A stretch of 64,000 bases of DNA from Cytophagaceae bacterium ABcell3 (GTDB lineage: Bacteria > Bacteroidota > Bacteroidia > Cytophagales > Cytophagaceae), in NCBI GenBank assembly GCA_030913385.1, contig CP133159.1:4939001-5003000 (forward strand). The letters are read 5' to 3'. Position 1 is the stretch's first letter. Each line of letters starts with the position of its first letter. Below the pieces are notes generated by a model, which was not told where the DNA came from, ran no database searches, and saw nothing but the letters and a program-made list of their open reading frames with translations. Both the position numbers and the translations under genes were made by a program. Below are positions 26,192-35,138 of the stretch, one piece after another.

Positions 26192-28288
26192 TTAACTCAA
26201 TCTAATATATATTACTCCACCTTTAACAACTCTGGCTCCTGGCTCAAGTGATTGCTCCGCCACCCGGCCAGCACCGGAATATTTTACTTTTAGCCCACTG
26301 TTTTCCAAGAGGTACAAAGCATCTCTAAGCCGCATGCCTTTTACATTAGGCACCATATCCTGAAACCTCGTACCTGGTTGCCAATGGATAGAATTATCTA
26401 CAATTTTAGCAGACACAAATTCTGCAGAAGGCGCTTTGGTATGGTTGGCAATCCCCATTTCATTACAAATCAGCGATAAGTCTTCGATATACCCTGACCG
26501 AATTCTAGGGAAAACACCTTCATTTGCCCTACCCTTTCTTGCCATAGGCAAGTGAAGGTCCAAATCACCAGAATACACTTTATCTGCAATCTCCTTAAAC
26601 ACTGGCGCTGCCACGTCACTTCCGTATTGCTTAAAGCCTTTTGGATTGTCAATGACCACTATACAGCTATACTTGGGTTTCTCCGCAGGAAAAAAGCCCA
26701 CAAAAGAGGTATAATAGCTTCTGATATATTTACCATCTTTAATTTTCAATGCCGTACCAGTCTTTCCGGCAATCCTGTAGTCAGCATCATTGATATTATT
26801 TGCCGTTCCCCTTTGCACAACCCCTTCAAGCATCATACGAACTTTTTTCAGCGTTTCATCAGAACAGATTCTATCCCTGATCACCTCCGTTTTATATTCA
26901 CGTATAATATCATCTGCAGACTTTACTTTCTTCACAATCACAGGCCTAATCATTCTTCCGTTATTCGCCACCCCGTTATAAAAAGTAAGCGTGTGAAGCG
27001 GAGAAAGTTTAAGCTCATATCCTATTGACATCCAAGGAAGCGAAATCCCGCTCCAGGATTTATCGTTAATTTTCTTAATATAAGGAACGGCCTCCCCTAC
27101 CATATGAAAACCTGTTGGCTCATCAAGCCCAAACTTATGGATATAGTCCAAGAACTTTTGAGGCTGATGACCAAAATGCTCGTCAACCAAACGGGAAACC
27201 GCAATATTGGACGACTTCTCAAAAGCATGGTTCAAGGTAATTTTTCCATACCCCCCAGGTTTGGAGTCCGTCATTTTCTTGTCATAAAACTCATATACAC
27301 CCTCACCAGTATCTACCGAATCAGTAGGATCCAGCTTAGCGTCTTCAAGCAAGGCAATCATAGAAGCCAGCTTAAAAGTAGACCCTGGCTCTGTAAGCCC
27401 CTGATTTCCTACTGCATAATTAATATCTTCAATATAAGCACCATTATTCCGCTTGGTCAGGTTGGCCATGGCCTTAATCTCGCCCGTCTTCACCTCCATT
27501 AGAACAGCACAGCCATAATCAGCATCGTGTTCCTGTAAATGTCTCATCAATGCAGACTCTGCCACATCCTGAAGGTTAATATCAATGGTAGTAACAATGT
27601 CTAAACCTTGTTGAGGAGCCGCTTCAGCCTCACCCTGCAACGGCATCCAATTGCCACCTGCCATTTTCCTAAACAGTGCTTCGCCATCCCGACCTGCTAA
27701 AATCTCATTGAAACTATATTCCAAACCAGCACCACGATCTTCTTTCATGAACCCAACCGTACGCTTAGCCAAAGTAGAAAAAGGTTTGAAACGGACATTT
27801 TCCTTTTCAAAAATAATCCCACCCTTCATTCTGCCTTCACGGAAAATCGGCCATGAAGAAAGCTCTTTTCTGGCCTGATAGTTAATAGTGCGCGCATTCA
27901 ATATCAGATAACGCCTGTCAGACCTCCTGGCATTGATCATCATCCGCTTATACTCCTGCACCGACCTGTCCCTAAAAAAAGAAGAAAGGTGATAAGCCAA
28001 AGAGTCTATACCTGAGTAAAACAGCTCGTCATTAGCAATGGTAGGATCAAAAGCCACCTTATAAAAAGGCAAAGAGGTAGCTAAGAGACTCCCATTGTCA
28101 GAGTATATATTTCCCCTTGTGGCTTTGACAGTCCTATACTGTATCAAATTCTCCCTGGCCATGGTCCTCCACTTTTCACCCTCTACTACCTGAATCTTCA
28201 CAAGGCGGAAAACAACAGCCACAGAAAATAGAAAAATCAGCAAAAATGCGATTCTTACTCTTAATACTATGGACTTTTTAATATTCAC
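26192..28288 (-). CDS. ftsI: class B penicillin-binding protein with a C-terminal PASTA domain (FtsI/PBP3)
   Basis: The product is 698 residues. A membrane anchor lies at residues 8-28 (VRIAFLLIFLFSVAVVF), followed by the dimerisation domain (RENLIQYRTVKATRGNIYSDNG). The transpeptidase domain carries the three penicillin-binding motifs: STFK near residue 303, SSN near 359 and KTGT near 510. Residues 635-698 form one PASTA domain (VPNVKGMRLRDALYLLENSGL). PASTA-bearing FtsI is usual in Bacteroidota, while the E. coli enzyme lacks it. The enzyme cross-links septal peptidoglycan with FtsW. The start appears to be GTG at 28288 and overlaps the ftsL-like gene by 11 bp. Confidence 0.96.
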   Translation of the reverse strand: MNIKKSIVLRVRIAFLLIFLFSVAVVFRLVKIQVVEGEKWRTMARENLIQYRTVKATRGNIYSDNGSLLATSLPFYKVAFDPTIANDELFYSGIDSLAYHLSSFFRDRSVQEYKRMMINARRSDRRYLILNARTINYQARKELSSWPIFREGRMKGGIIFEKENVRFKPFSTLAKRTVGFMKEDRGAGLEYSFNEILAGRDGEALFRKMAGGNWMPLQGEAEAAPQQGLDIVTTIDINLQDVAESALMRHLQEHDADYGCAVLMEVKTGEIKAMANLTKRNNGAYIEDINYAVGNQGLTEPGSTFKLASMIALLEDAKLDPTDSVDTGEGVYEFYDKKMTDSKPGGYGKITLNHAFEKSSNIAVSRLVDEHFGHQPQKFLDYIHKFGLDEPTGFHMVGEAVPYIKKINDKSWSGISLPWMSIGYELKLSPLHTLTFYNGVANNGRMIRPVIVKKVKSADDIIREYKTEVIRDRICSDETLKKVRMMLEGVVQRGTANNINDADYRIAGKTGTALKIKDGKYIRSYYTSFVGFFPAEKPKYSCIVVIDNPKGFKQYGSDVAAPVFKEIADKVYSGDLDLHLPMARKGRANEGVFPRIRSGYIEDLSLICNEMGIANHTKAPSAEFVSAKIVDNSIHWQPGTRFQDMVPNVKGMRLRDALYLLENSGLKVKYSGAGRVAEQSLEPGARVVKGGVIYIRLS

Positions 28289-28643
28289 CCTTTTCTACTT
28301 TTATTATATAAGGAGGCCTTAACGTCTCCCCTATGCCATAAGGCATTGTTTTTTTTGCTACTTCAGATTGCTTGCTCGCAAACATCAAGTCGGCCTTCAG
28401 CGTGGTATAGTCCGCACGAAGATCATCGACTTCCACTTTCAGTTTGTCCGTTTCCCTTACAGTCCGCGCCGCATAGTGCGTATTACCGATATACAATACC
28501 AGAAAAAAAGCCACATATAGCACCTTCGGCAAGTACTGCACCGGCACACCTTCCTCAAAAAGCTTTTCCAAAGAAAAGATTGAAAGAAAAGGCTTCCCTG
28601 ACTTCTTTTTAGTTTTCTTTTGCCTGTAAGTATTTACAGTCAT
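28278..28643 (-). CDS. ftsL: FtsL-like divisome protein
   Basis: This is a 121-residue bitopic protein with a basic cytoplasmic start (RQKKTKKKSGKP). One membrane helix lies at residues 41-58 (VLYVAFFLVLYIGNTHYA) and a short coiled coil follows (ETDKLKVEVDDLRADYTTLKADL). Size, topology and position between rsmH and ftsI are those of FtsL, which pairs with FtsB to activate FtsWI. FtsL proteins share little sequence, so the assignment rests mainly on context. It overlaps ftsI and lies 38 bp after rsmH. Confidence 0.8.
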   Translation of the reverse strand: MTVNTYRQKKTKKKSGKPFLSIFSLEKLFEEGVPVQYLPKVLYVAFFLVLYIGNTHYAARTVRETDKLKVEVDDLRADYTTLKADLMFASKQSEVAKKTMPYGIGETLRPPYIIKVEKGEY

Positions 28644-28681
28644 TGTATATCCCTTAATAAATTAAAACTTAGAAAATCGGA

Positions 28682-29584
28682 TTATTTTTTTTCAGCAATC
28701 CGTAGTCTGGCACTGCGCGCGCGGCTATTTGCGGCAATCTCTTCTTCAGAGGCTTCCACAGGTTTTCTTGTCACAGCCTCAAAAGGCTTATAGAAGTTTC
28801 CATAAACATCTTTCTCCGGATCGCCGTGAAACACTCCTTTTGCGATAAAATTTTTGACCAAACGGTCTTCCAGAGAGTGGTACGACAATACTACCAATCG
28901 CCCCCCTGGCTTAAGCACCTCCGCTGCCTGTTGCAGCATTTCCTCCAAAGCTTTCAGTTCCTCATTTACCTCTATCCGTAACGCCTGAAAAACCTGGGCA
29001 TAATATTTAAACTCCCTTCCTCTGGGAGCGAGCTTCTTTAATATCTCCTTAAGGTCATCTACCGTTTCAATGGTGCGGTTCAGCCTGTTATATACCACTG
29101 CATTTGCCAGTGTTTTGGCATTTCTTACTTCGCCGTACATACCAAAAATCTTGTGCAGCTGCGCTTCAGAATAGGTATTCAAGACCTCTTTGGCCGTTTT
29201 CTCCATATTCCTGTCCATCCTCATATCCAAGTCAGCATTGAACCGGGTCGAAAAACCTCGCTCTGGCACGTCAATCTGGTGCGAAGAAATCCCTAAATCA
29301 GCAAGGATACCATCGACCTGAGTAACCCTGTGCAACTTAAGGTATCGCTTCATATGCCTGAAATTGGCAGCAATAAACGTAAAAGAACTTTGCTCAAACT
29401 TTTGAACATTCACCTGAGCATCTGCATCTTGGTCAAAAGCATACAAATGCCCTCCGTCCAACTTTTTTACGATCTCCCCAGAATGCCCGCCACCACCAAA
29501 TGTTAAATCTACATACAAACCTTCAGGATTGATATGCAGCCCATCTATACATTCCTTCAAAAGGACCGGTACATGGTAACTCAT
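28682..29584 (-). CDS. rsmH: 16S rRNA (cytosine-1402-N4)-methyltransferase
   Basis: At 300 residues, it has the N-terminal YHVPVLLKECIDGL typical of RsmH (MraW) and the SAM-binding VDLTFGGGGHSGEIVKKL at residues 25-42. It continues with GILADLGISSHQIDVPERGFS near 94 and VLSYHSLEDRLVKNF near 233, the catalytic and substrate region. It methylates C1402 in the decoding centre of the small ribosomal subunit. It overlaps mraZ by four bases (ATGA), indicating coupled translation, as in most dcw clusters. Confidence 0.98.
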   Translation of the reverse strand: MSYHVPVLLKECIDGLHINPEGLYVDLTFGGGGHSGEIVKKLDGGHLYAFDQDADAQVNVQKFEQSSFTFIAANFRHMKRYLKLHRVTQVDGILADLGISSHQIDVPERGFSTRFNADLDMRMDRNMEKTAKEVLNTYSEAQLHKIFGMYGEVRNAKTLANAVVYNRLNRTIETVDDLKEILKKLAPRGREFKYYAQVFQALRIEVNEELKALEEMLQQAAEVLKPGGRLVVLSYHSLEDRLVKNFIAKGVFHGDPEKDVYGNFYKPFEAVTRKPVEASEEEIAANSRARSARLRIAEKK

Positions 29585-30042
29585 GCTTCACCCTCCTTTC
29601 CGCCTAAATATTTCTCAGCCAACTTAGCCACCTCGTCCTGATCTTGGATCAGCATAGCATCATAAATTTCAGGGTTCCAAATCTCAATCTTATCGTTCAA
29701 GCCAACCAGCAAAACCTCCTTTTCAAGCTTAGCATACTCCTGAAGTCTTTTTGGGATCACAAACCTGCCATTATTATCAAGATCTACTTCGGTATTTCCT
29801 CTAAATATACTTCGCTGCGCCCTTCTGGCCTCAGCGTTAAAATAACTTGCCTGTGTAGTCATACTTGAGAAGATTTCATTCCAAGCAGTAAGAGAGAAAA
29901 GAAGAAGGCAAGTTTCAAAACCGCGGGTAACGACAATAGAATTCCCGGAAGCCTGTGGCAGGCTTGCTTTCAGCCTCGAAGGAAGAACAAGCCTTCCTTT
30001 GGCATCCAGCTTACACTCATATTCGCCGGAAAAATTGGCCAT
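29581..30042 (-). CDS. mraZ: transcriptional regulator MraZ
   Basis: The product is 153 residues, with two AbrB-like repeats: FSGEYECKLDAKGRLVLPSRLK at the N-terminus and STEVDLDNNGRFVIPKRLQEYA-like sequence near residue 80. Each carries the D-x-x-GR-hydrophobic-x-hydrophobic-P core. MraZ forms ring oligomers that bind tandem short repeats in front of the dcw cluster and repress it. Such repeats are present here at 30110-30139, overlapping the promoter. It is the first gene of the cluster. Confidence 0.97.
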   Translation of the reverse strand: MANFSGEYECKLDAKGRLVLPSRLKASLPQASGNSIVVTRGFETCLLLFSLTAWNEIFSSMTTQASYFNAEARRAQRSIFRGNTEVDLDNNGRFVIPKRLQEYAKLEKEVLLVGLNDKIEIWNPEIYDAMLIQDQDEVAKLAEKYLGGKEGEA

Positions 30043-30082
30043 CTGAAACCCGGGTTTATATACTGATCCTAACTAGTTTAAA

Positions 30083-30112
30083 CAAATATAGCAAAGAATT
30101 GTGATTTTTCAA
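30083..30112 (-). promoter_or_regulatory. dcw (mraZ) promoter, Bacteroidota type
   Basis: On the minus strand, TTG (30112-30110) is followed after 19 bases by TATATTTG (30090-30083), an exact match to the TTG-N19-TAnnTTTG pattern of Bacteroidota primary promoters. The -7 element is 41 bp from the mraZ ATG. The TTG lies in the last of three MraZ-type repeats. Confidence 0.7.
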
Positions 30113-30139
30113 CCACTTCCTGCCACTTTCTCCCACTTT
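30110..30139 (-). promoter_or_regulatory. three tandem MraZ-type boxes overlapping the dcw promoter
   Basis: Minus-strand sequence shows AAAGTGGGAG, AAAGTGGCAG and GAAGTGGTTG in direct succession with an exact 10-bp period. MraZ is known to bind tandem AAAGTG/GTGGG-like repeats with this period. The overlap with the -33 TTG implies autorepression. Confidence 0.7.
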
Positions 30140-30284
30140 GTGGATAACTTACAGAAAAAAGAATTGTTTTCCTAAAAAAACAAAGATTTTTGCAGCACAA
30201 ACACTGTTGGCGCCAAATACTGAAATGGCAACAAAACTTTAAAATTTGGGCATTTTTCACCCTAAGCAGAGCCGATTTTTCACG

Positions 30285-30323
30285 AAAGTGGTAAAAAGTG
30301 GGAGAAAGGGGACAGAGTGGGAG
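30285..30323 (+). promoter_or_regulatory. second, inverted cluster of MraZ-type boxes
   Basis: Plus-strand sequence shows AAAGTGGTAA, AAAGTGGGAG and AAAGGGGACA at 10-bp steps, then AGAGTGGGAG one base earlier than the period. It is about 146 bp upstream of the promoter-proximal cluster and faces the opposite way. No other gene starts here that it would obviously control. The DNA between the two clusters (30140-30284) shows no gene. Confidence 0.55.
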
Positions 30324-30424
30324 AAAGCAGAAAAAATTCAAATTAGAAACAACAACTTCCCAAACAATAAAAGAGGAATATTATAAGGATACACAAAAGA
30401 AGAAATGTAAAAAGGCCAGAACAT

Positions 30425-31432
30425 CTATCCCGCGATAACAAAATCGTCCAACTCACTTAAACCTTTACCTGTTAGAAACTTACGAATACTTTCCCCAACA
30501 CCTCTTTTAGAGATAAAACTGATTATAAAATAGTTATCCTTAACTGTAATATCCGAAGGCGGCAAAAAAATCGCACCGCACTGGGACTTCTGCTTTAAAT
30601 CAGTAAAAGCATATATTGGGACACCCGCCTTTAGAAGAAGCCCAGCCCTTGCCCGCGGACGTTTACCTGTGCCGCAAACAACCACTTTTCTTTCGGGGTT
30701 AATGTGTTTTTTCAACCACGCAGAAAGGTACTTTATCCTTACCAAATCAAATGCTTCATCCGTATAATTGTCATGGTTTCTGGAAAGCCTTGACCTATGA
30801 TCGTTCCAAACAAGCAAGGTTTCCTGGAGCTTTTCAAAACGTACGCCATTGACATGCCACCGCAGCCACAGTTCATAATCTTCGGGCACAGCTTCAGTAG
30901 CATATACACCATACCGCTCCACCAAAGCCATACGAAACATCACAGAAGGGTGTGCCAGTGGAGACTCTGCAAAGAAGTTTCGGGCATGGTCATAAGGGAA
31001 AAGAATACTATTCTGCCATTGTACATAGCACTGATATCCATTCGATTCAGAAAGCTCTGAATGAAAATCACAACAACAAGAAACAACGTCTACACTTGGG
31101 TTTTGTACCAGAAAAGCATACTGTTTCTCCAACCGCTCAGGCAAAGAAAAATCATCCGCATCCATTCTGGCGATTATAGGAGCCTTGGCATGCTTAAGGC
31201 CAGTATTGAGCGCGTAGGCAATACCTTGGCGAGGCTCATGAAGCACTTTAATGCGCTTATCTTTCCGTCCATAAGCCATTGCAACCTCCACACCATTATC
31301 AGAAGAATTATTGTCAATAAGCAATAGCTCCCAGTCTTGACAAGTTTGCCTCAATATGCTGTCCACAGCACCAGGCAATACCTCTTCCGCTTGGTAAAAT
31401 GGCAGTAAGATTGAAATTGAGGGTACTTCCAT
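30425..31432 (-). CDS. family 2 glycosyltransferase
   Basis: The product is 335 residues. The GT-A fold of family GT2 is clear: SISILLPFYQAEEVLPGAVDSIL at the start, LLLIDNNSSDNGVEVA near residue 36, and the DxD-containing IIARMDADDFSLPERLEKQ near 87. The acceptor-side SPLAHPSVMFRM and the catalytic-base region VPEDYELWLRW follow. After about residue 230 comes a less usual C-terminal part (KVVVCGTGKRPRARAGLLLKAGVPIYAFTD) that resembles the nucleotide-sugar-binding fold appended in some GT2 proteins. Sugar and acceptor cannot be told. It lacks membrane helices. Start: ATG at 31432, in preference to a longer in-frame extension to 31474. Confidence 0.88.
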   Translation of the reverse strand: MEVPSISILLPFYQAEEVLPGAVDSILRQTCQDWELLLIDNNSSDNGVEVAMAYGRKDKRIKVLHEPRQGIAYALNTGLKHAKAPIIARMDADDFSLPERLEKQYAFLVQNPSVDVVSCCCDFHSELSESNGYQCYVQWQNSILFPYDHARNFFAESPLAHPSVMFRMALVERYGVYATEAVPEDYELWLRWHVNGVRFEKLQETLLVWNDHRSRLSRNHDNYTDEAFDLVRIKYLSAWLKKHINPERKVVVCGTGKRPRARAGLLLKAGVPIYAFTDLKQKSQCGAIFLPPSDITVKDNYFIISFISKRGVGESIRKFLTGKGLSELDDFVIAG

Positions 31433-31569
31433 AGTTCTAGTAAAAAACTTATGTTTAGGGGTAAAACATTTCAAGTAAGGACAGTCAATATACTAACAAT
31501 ACAAAAATTGTCAACAAACAATTTACTGAATTATAAGTTTTATGTTGACCCCACCAACATGAAACATCA

Positions 31570-32415
31570 ATGCTAAAAGAATTATATAGAACTCTTTCGC
31601 CAAAGTTCCAAACAGTAAACTTGGACTATAAAGTGGACGCCAAGCCCAGGTATGGACATGGAGCACCAGGACACCAACTGCTCCATAAGGTCATTAATGA
31701 AAACCGTATGCTTTATCGAGAATACTTAAAGCAATTCTTAAATTATTCTGAGCAATTGCAAAAAATAAAAGCCATTGATGAGGACGAAAATAATGTTTCA
31801 TGGGAAAATGGTTATTTGCCCGGACTTGACATCATAGGACTGTATGGGATGGTTGCCAAACATAAACCTAAACAATATATTGAGATAGGTTCCGGAAACT
31901 CAACAAAGGTCGTTAAGAAAGCCATTAAGGAACAAGGGCTAGCAACAAGAATTACTTCAATAGACCCTTGCCCAAGGGCCAATATAGATCATTTGGCAGA
32001 CAAGGTAATACGCCAGCCCTTTGAGGAGCTAACAAACCTCACGCCAATTATAGAATCACTGCAAAAGGACGACATTCTATTTATTGATAACTCACATCGC
32101 GCATTTCCCAATTCAGATGTGACCGTTTGCTTTCTTGAGCTTTTACCATATCTGAAGGAAGGAGTCATAGTTCAGTTTCACGACATCTACCTTCCTTACG
32201 ATTATCCGCAGTTCATGTGCCAACGCTTTTATAACGAACAATATATGCTGGCAGCATTTATATTAAGCAACCCGAAAAAATATAACCCCATACTTCCAAA
32301 CTACTTTATAAGCGAAGATGAAGAATTGAAGCAAATAATTGCGCCACTTTACAAACACAGCAACCTCAACAGTGCTGAAAAACATGGTGGATCATTTTGG
32401 CTACAAATTAAGTAA
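31570..32415 (+). CDS. class I SAM-dependent methyltransferase
   Basis: The product is 281 residues. The first 95 residues are helical and unassigned. The SAM-binding glycine motif is KQYIEIGSGNSTKVVKKAI near residue 96, followed by the acidic post-II motif TRITSIDPCPRANID and DDILFIDNSHRAFPNSDV near 172. The motif EGVIVQFHDIYLPYDYP with a HD pair resembles the Methyltransf_24 group, often found next to cell-surface glycan genes. Together with the divergent glycosyltransferase it may modify an exported sugar, but that is only context. It is a single gene on the plus strand, converging on the gene at 32644. Confidence 0.8.
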   Translation: MLKELYRTLSPKFQTVNLDYKVDAKPRYGHGAPGHQLLHKVINENRMLYREYLKQFLNYSEQLQKIKAIDEDENNVSWENGYLPGLDIIGLYGMVAKHKPKQYIEIGSGNSTKVVKKAIKEQGLATRITSIDPCPRANIDHLADKVIRQPFEELTNLTPIIESLQKDDILFIDNSHRAFPNSDVTVCFLELLPYLKEGVIVQFHDIYLPYDYPQFMCQRFYNEQYMLAAFILSNPKKYNPILPNYFISEDEELKQIIAPLYKHSNLNSAEKHGGSFWLQIK

Positions 32416-32541
32416 GTTCGAAAGGTTTGGTCAATAAATGGGTTTTAAACTTTTATTGCGCCCCTTCAAGGCTGAGACTGCGCCTTCCTCAAAAGAGATA
32501 GGAATCATTAAAAAAAAAACCACAGTTCAAACTGATTGAAC

Positions 32542-32618
32542 ACAAGTGTACAAACTACGCAAGCCTCGCATTGAAAATTCAATTCAATGCAAATCTATGG
32601 CGTAACTTGTACACTTGT
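32542..32618. repeat. long imperfect palindrome between convergent genes
   Basis: Outer arms ACAAGTGTACAAACTACGC and GCGTAACTTGTACACTTGT pair at 17 of 19 positions. The inner arms GCATTGAA/TTCAATGC pair perfectly. It sits between two convergent genes and could stop both transcripts, but it has no T-tract. The outer arm is related to the core of the element at 38990-39230. The rest of the 32416-32643 gap holds nothing else I recognise. Confidence 0.65.
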
Positions 32619-32643
32619 AGCTGAAAAACAGATATTGCTATAC

Positions 32644-34212
32644 TTATTTAAAAGTCACCGAAGCAAAGCGGTTTTTCCTTCCCCTTTGTCCAAAGATCAC
32701 AATTTCATCGTCAGAAATTTGCTCACATACTTTTGGACGGGTAATGGTAGAAGCGCTTTTGTTATCAAACAAGGCTTGCTTAGAAACATTGCCCGACATA
32801 TCAACCTCTGCTAAAACGACCACAGCTTTCTTTGGAACAAAGTTATAAATCTGCCCTTGCTTAAGGTCATTCAGGTTACGTGGATTGTCATTGAATACAA
32901 AGTACAGCTTGTCTTTCCTAACAGCTTTAACATAAGAGGAATAAAAACCTCCATCATTTACCGTAACTTGCTTTTTAGGGATTTTAGAGGCCCATTCTAT
33001 AGAACCGTCAGGGCTCATATTTACTATAATAATATCATTATAGTTATAATGATATGTGGTAGTAGTTCGAACATTCCCTTGACTGTCGGTACTTGTACGA
33101 GTTACCACTCGTACAAAATACTGTTCTCCAACCAAAATGGCTCCACCGTCACTACGAAGAATGATATCATCAAGGTCATACTGATACATTTCAATATCTT
33201 TACCTTTTGCAGCTTTCTTTTTAGCCTTTTTCTGTTGTCTTTCAGTATAGTTTTGGGTGATAAAGTCCATACTGAACTCCTTAAAGTTCTTTCTTTTAAT
33301 GGCTTTGGACTTGTTATCAACCGTCAAGAAATAAGTCCCTTTGATACTTGAGGTTCCCATATCTGAGTAAAAGCCGCCACAAATGATATCAGAATTGTCA
33401 GCAATAGCAATTTGCATATCTGTTAAGAACCGGTCACCTAGTGCCACCTTATACTCAGCTTTTTGCCCATCTATTCCATAACTCAAAATTGTATAGTGGT
33501 AATTAACCTTACCTCTAACTTTAGTTTTAGATTTCTCTTTAAAAACCCTACCAAGCACATAAGCATTTCCATCATTATCAACCTTGTAACTCATAACATC
33601 GAACAGATCATCGTCATAAGGCAGGGTGATATCTTTATGCCAAACCTGATTCATTTCATTATCAAATACATGAAATCCAAAGGTTTCAGCCTCTCCTTTT
33701 CTATAAGGGAGGTTGTAGAAAACCATTAACATATTTTCATCACGAGAAAACTCATGGTTAAAATCTCCACGATTCCATCTACGCTTGTATTCAATTTCAG
33801 CAACTTTCTTTAAATCATTGTTCGGAAGGAGCGTCTTCTTGTTCACAGTTTCTACGAACAAGAAATTTTTCTTAAGCTTTTGATTATGAAAAGAACTAAA
33901 AAGGTAAAGTTTATCATTCAGGTGAACAGCAAACTCGTAGTCTCTGTTTTTTCCCTCAGTTTTCAATTGGAGAGGCTGGGATAATTTCAAGTTCATACTA
34001 TTGTCATAGTACTCAAGGCTCACCTTTTTGGCGTTAAATTTGGTTCTTACGGCATAAATACCAGAATCGTCAAAACCAATTATATCGGATAAAGTAGTTT
34101 TCCTTTTAGCCTTAGTCTCATTACCCATTAGAATGTTCACATTGTTGGCATTTTGGGCAAAGCCTAAAGCGCTAAAAGCGACAATCAATAAAGTCAGTAC
34201 AATTTTTTTCAT
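32644..34212 (-). CDS. secreted protein of unknown function, propeller-like
   Basis: The 522-residue product has a clear signal peptide (MKKIVLTLLIVAFSALGFAQ). The mature part has repeated short motifs of the kind seen in beta-propellers, with GFDDSGIYAVRTKF, LNDKLYLFSSFHN, VDNDGNAYVLGRVFKE, DNSDIICGGFYSD and RSDGGAILVGEQYF. These are spaced about 50-70 residues apart with strand-loop-strand patterns. A lysine-rich loop (RQQKKAKKKAAKGKD) interrupts the series near residue 335. I do not recognise a named family; Bacteroidota genomes contain many such proteins. It is followed on the same strand, upstream, by a barrel gene 19 bp away, so the two are probably one operon. Confidence 0.7.
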   Translation of the reverse strand: MKKIVLTLLIVAFSALGFAQNANNVNILMGNETKAKRKTTLSDIIGFDDSGIYAVRTKFNAKKVSLEYYDNSMNLKLSQPLQLKTEGKNRDYEFAVHLNDKLYLFSSFHNQKLKKNFLFVETVNKKTLLPNNDLKKVAEIEYKRRWNRGDFNHEFSRDENMLMVFYNLPYRKGEAETFGFHVFDNEMNQVWHKDITLPYDDDLFDVMSYKVDNDGNAYVLGRVFKEKSKTKVRGKVNYHYTILSYGIDGQKAEYKVALGDRFLTDMQIAIADNSDIICGGFYSDMGTSSIKGTYFLTVDNKSKAIKRKNFKEFSMDFITQNYTERQQKKAKKKAAKGKDIEMYQYDLDDIILRSDGGAILVGEQYFVRVVTRTSTDSQGNVRTTTTYHYNYNDIIIVNMSPDGSIEWASKIPKKQVTVNDGGFYSSYVKAVRKDKLYFVFNDNPRNLNDLKQGQIYNFVPKKAVVVLAEVDMSGNVSKQALFDNKSASTITRPKVCEQISDDEIVIFGQRGRKNRFASVTFK

Positions 34213-34231
34213 TGAAAAAGAAAGTTATGGT

Positions 34232-34834
34232 TTAAAAAAGATATCCAAGTTTTAAAGTGATCGGCAAAATAAAATGGCTGCCTAAAGATCTTGCAGAAAA
34301 TTGGTTTTCTGGCTCGAACAACCTAACACCAACACCAACATTATAGTCCAAAATCACCCTACCCCATATATCTAATTGAACACCAGCATTATAAGCTATA
34401 TCATTAAAAATTATATCATTTGCACTAGTTTGGAAATAATGCCGTCTTCTATATTGAATGCCTGTATATAAGTTTAAAGGCGCACCATGAAAATAAATAC
34501 GAGGGTTAACCCATATACTATAACCACCAGAGGGATCAACAATTTCCGGAGCATCCATACCAGCGTATAGTCCAAAAAACTCTGGGTTGTAATAATTCAT
34601 TAAAGGCCCACCGCCTATCTCTATTGAAAATTTATCACCAAACGCTCTTTCATAGAAAAATGCGATATCTCCCACATAGACAGAAAGAATATTAAACTTT
34701 ATGACATTTTTAGAATTAGAAAAACCACCATCATCAAACAAAGCGGAAACATCTTCAGAGTCCTCTTGCGCATAAGCAACAGGAGCTGCAAAAAAGTAAC
34801 ACTTAAACAAAAGAAAACAAATAAAAACTCTCAT
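34232..34834 (-). CDS. outer-membrane beta-barrel protein
   Basis: The product is 200 residues. The signal peptide MRVFICFLLFKCYFFAAPVAYA supports the ATG at 34834 rather than the longer frame to 34867. The mature protein alternates amphipathic strands and turns (VIKFNILSVYVGDIAFFYERAFG, KFSIEIGGGPLM, YSIWVNPRIYFHGAPLNLYTGIQYRRRHYF). It ends in LPITLKLGYLF with a C-terminal phenylalanine, as barrels do. It resembles the DUF3575/OmpW-sized barrels of Bacteroidota. It lies directly upstream of the secreted propeller-like gene. The 270 bp upstream of it hold no gene. Confidence 0.75.
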   Translation of the reverse strand: MRVFICFLLFKCYFFAAPVAYAQEDSEDVSALFDDGGFSNSKNVIKFNILSVYVGDIAFFYERAFGDKFSIEIGGGPLMNYYNPEFFGLYAGMDAPEIVDPSGGYSIWVNPRIYFHGAPLNLYTGIQYRRRHYFQTSANDIIFNDIAYNAGVQLDIWGRVILDYNVGVGVRLFEPENQFSARSLGSHFILPITLKLGYLF

Positions 34835-35138
34835 ACGCCCGATTAATTCTAAACTTAGAAAGATCAAAATTACAAAAAACTAAGTAAAAATTAAAGATAA
34901 GATCCAAATACCTATAAAAAAGGCACTATTAGCGAGGTCAGAGAGGGTTTTATTGAAAAATGAATTAGACCAATAATTCAGCGGTAATTAGTGCCAATGC
35001 AGGGAGAATATTGCAGTAATTATTACATTTATCGAATGCAAATACAGCCTCTGACTGCCACAGATGAAAGGAGTTTGTATAAACTGTTTTCCTGCAGCTT
35101 CTAAATATAGCTGAAAACATAAAAAAACGATTAAAAAG

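Noticed and set aside
15008-28288. A missing murF or ddl as evidence of dcw decay
   Set aside because: In Bacteroidota dcw clusters murF and ddl are commonly located elsewhere, so absence here is not evidence of loss.
30078-30341. 88-codon minus-strand ORF upstream of mraZ
   Set aside because: Its translation is Phe/Cys-rich and it runs through the promoter and both box clusters; it looks like chance in regulatory DNA.
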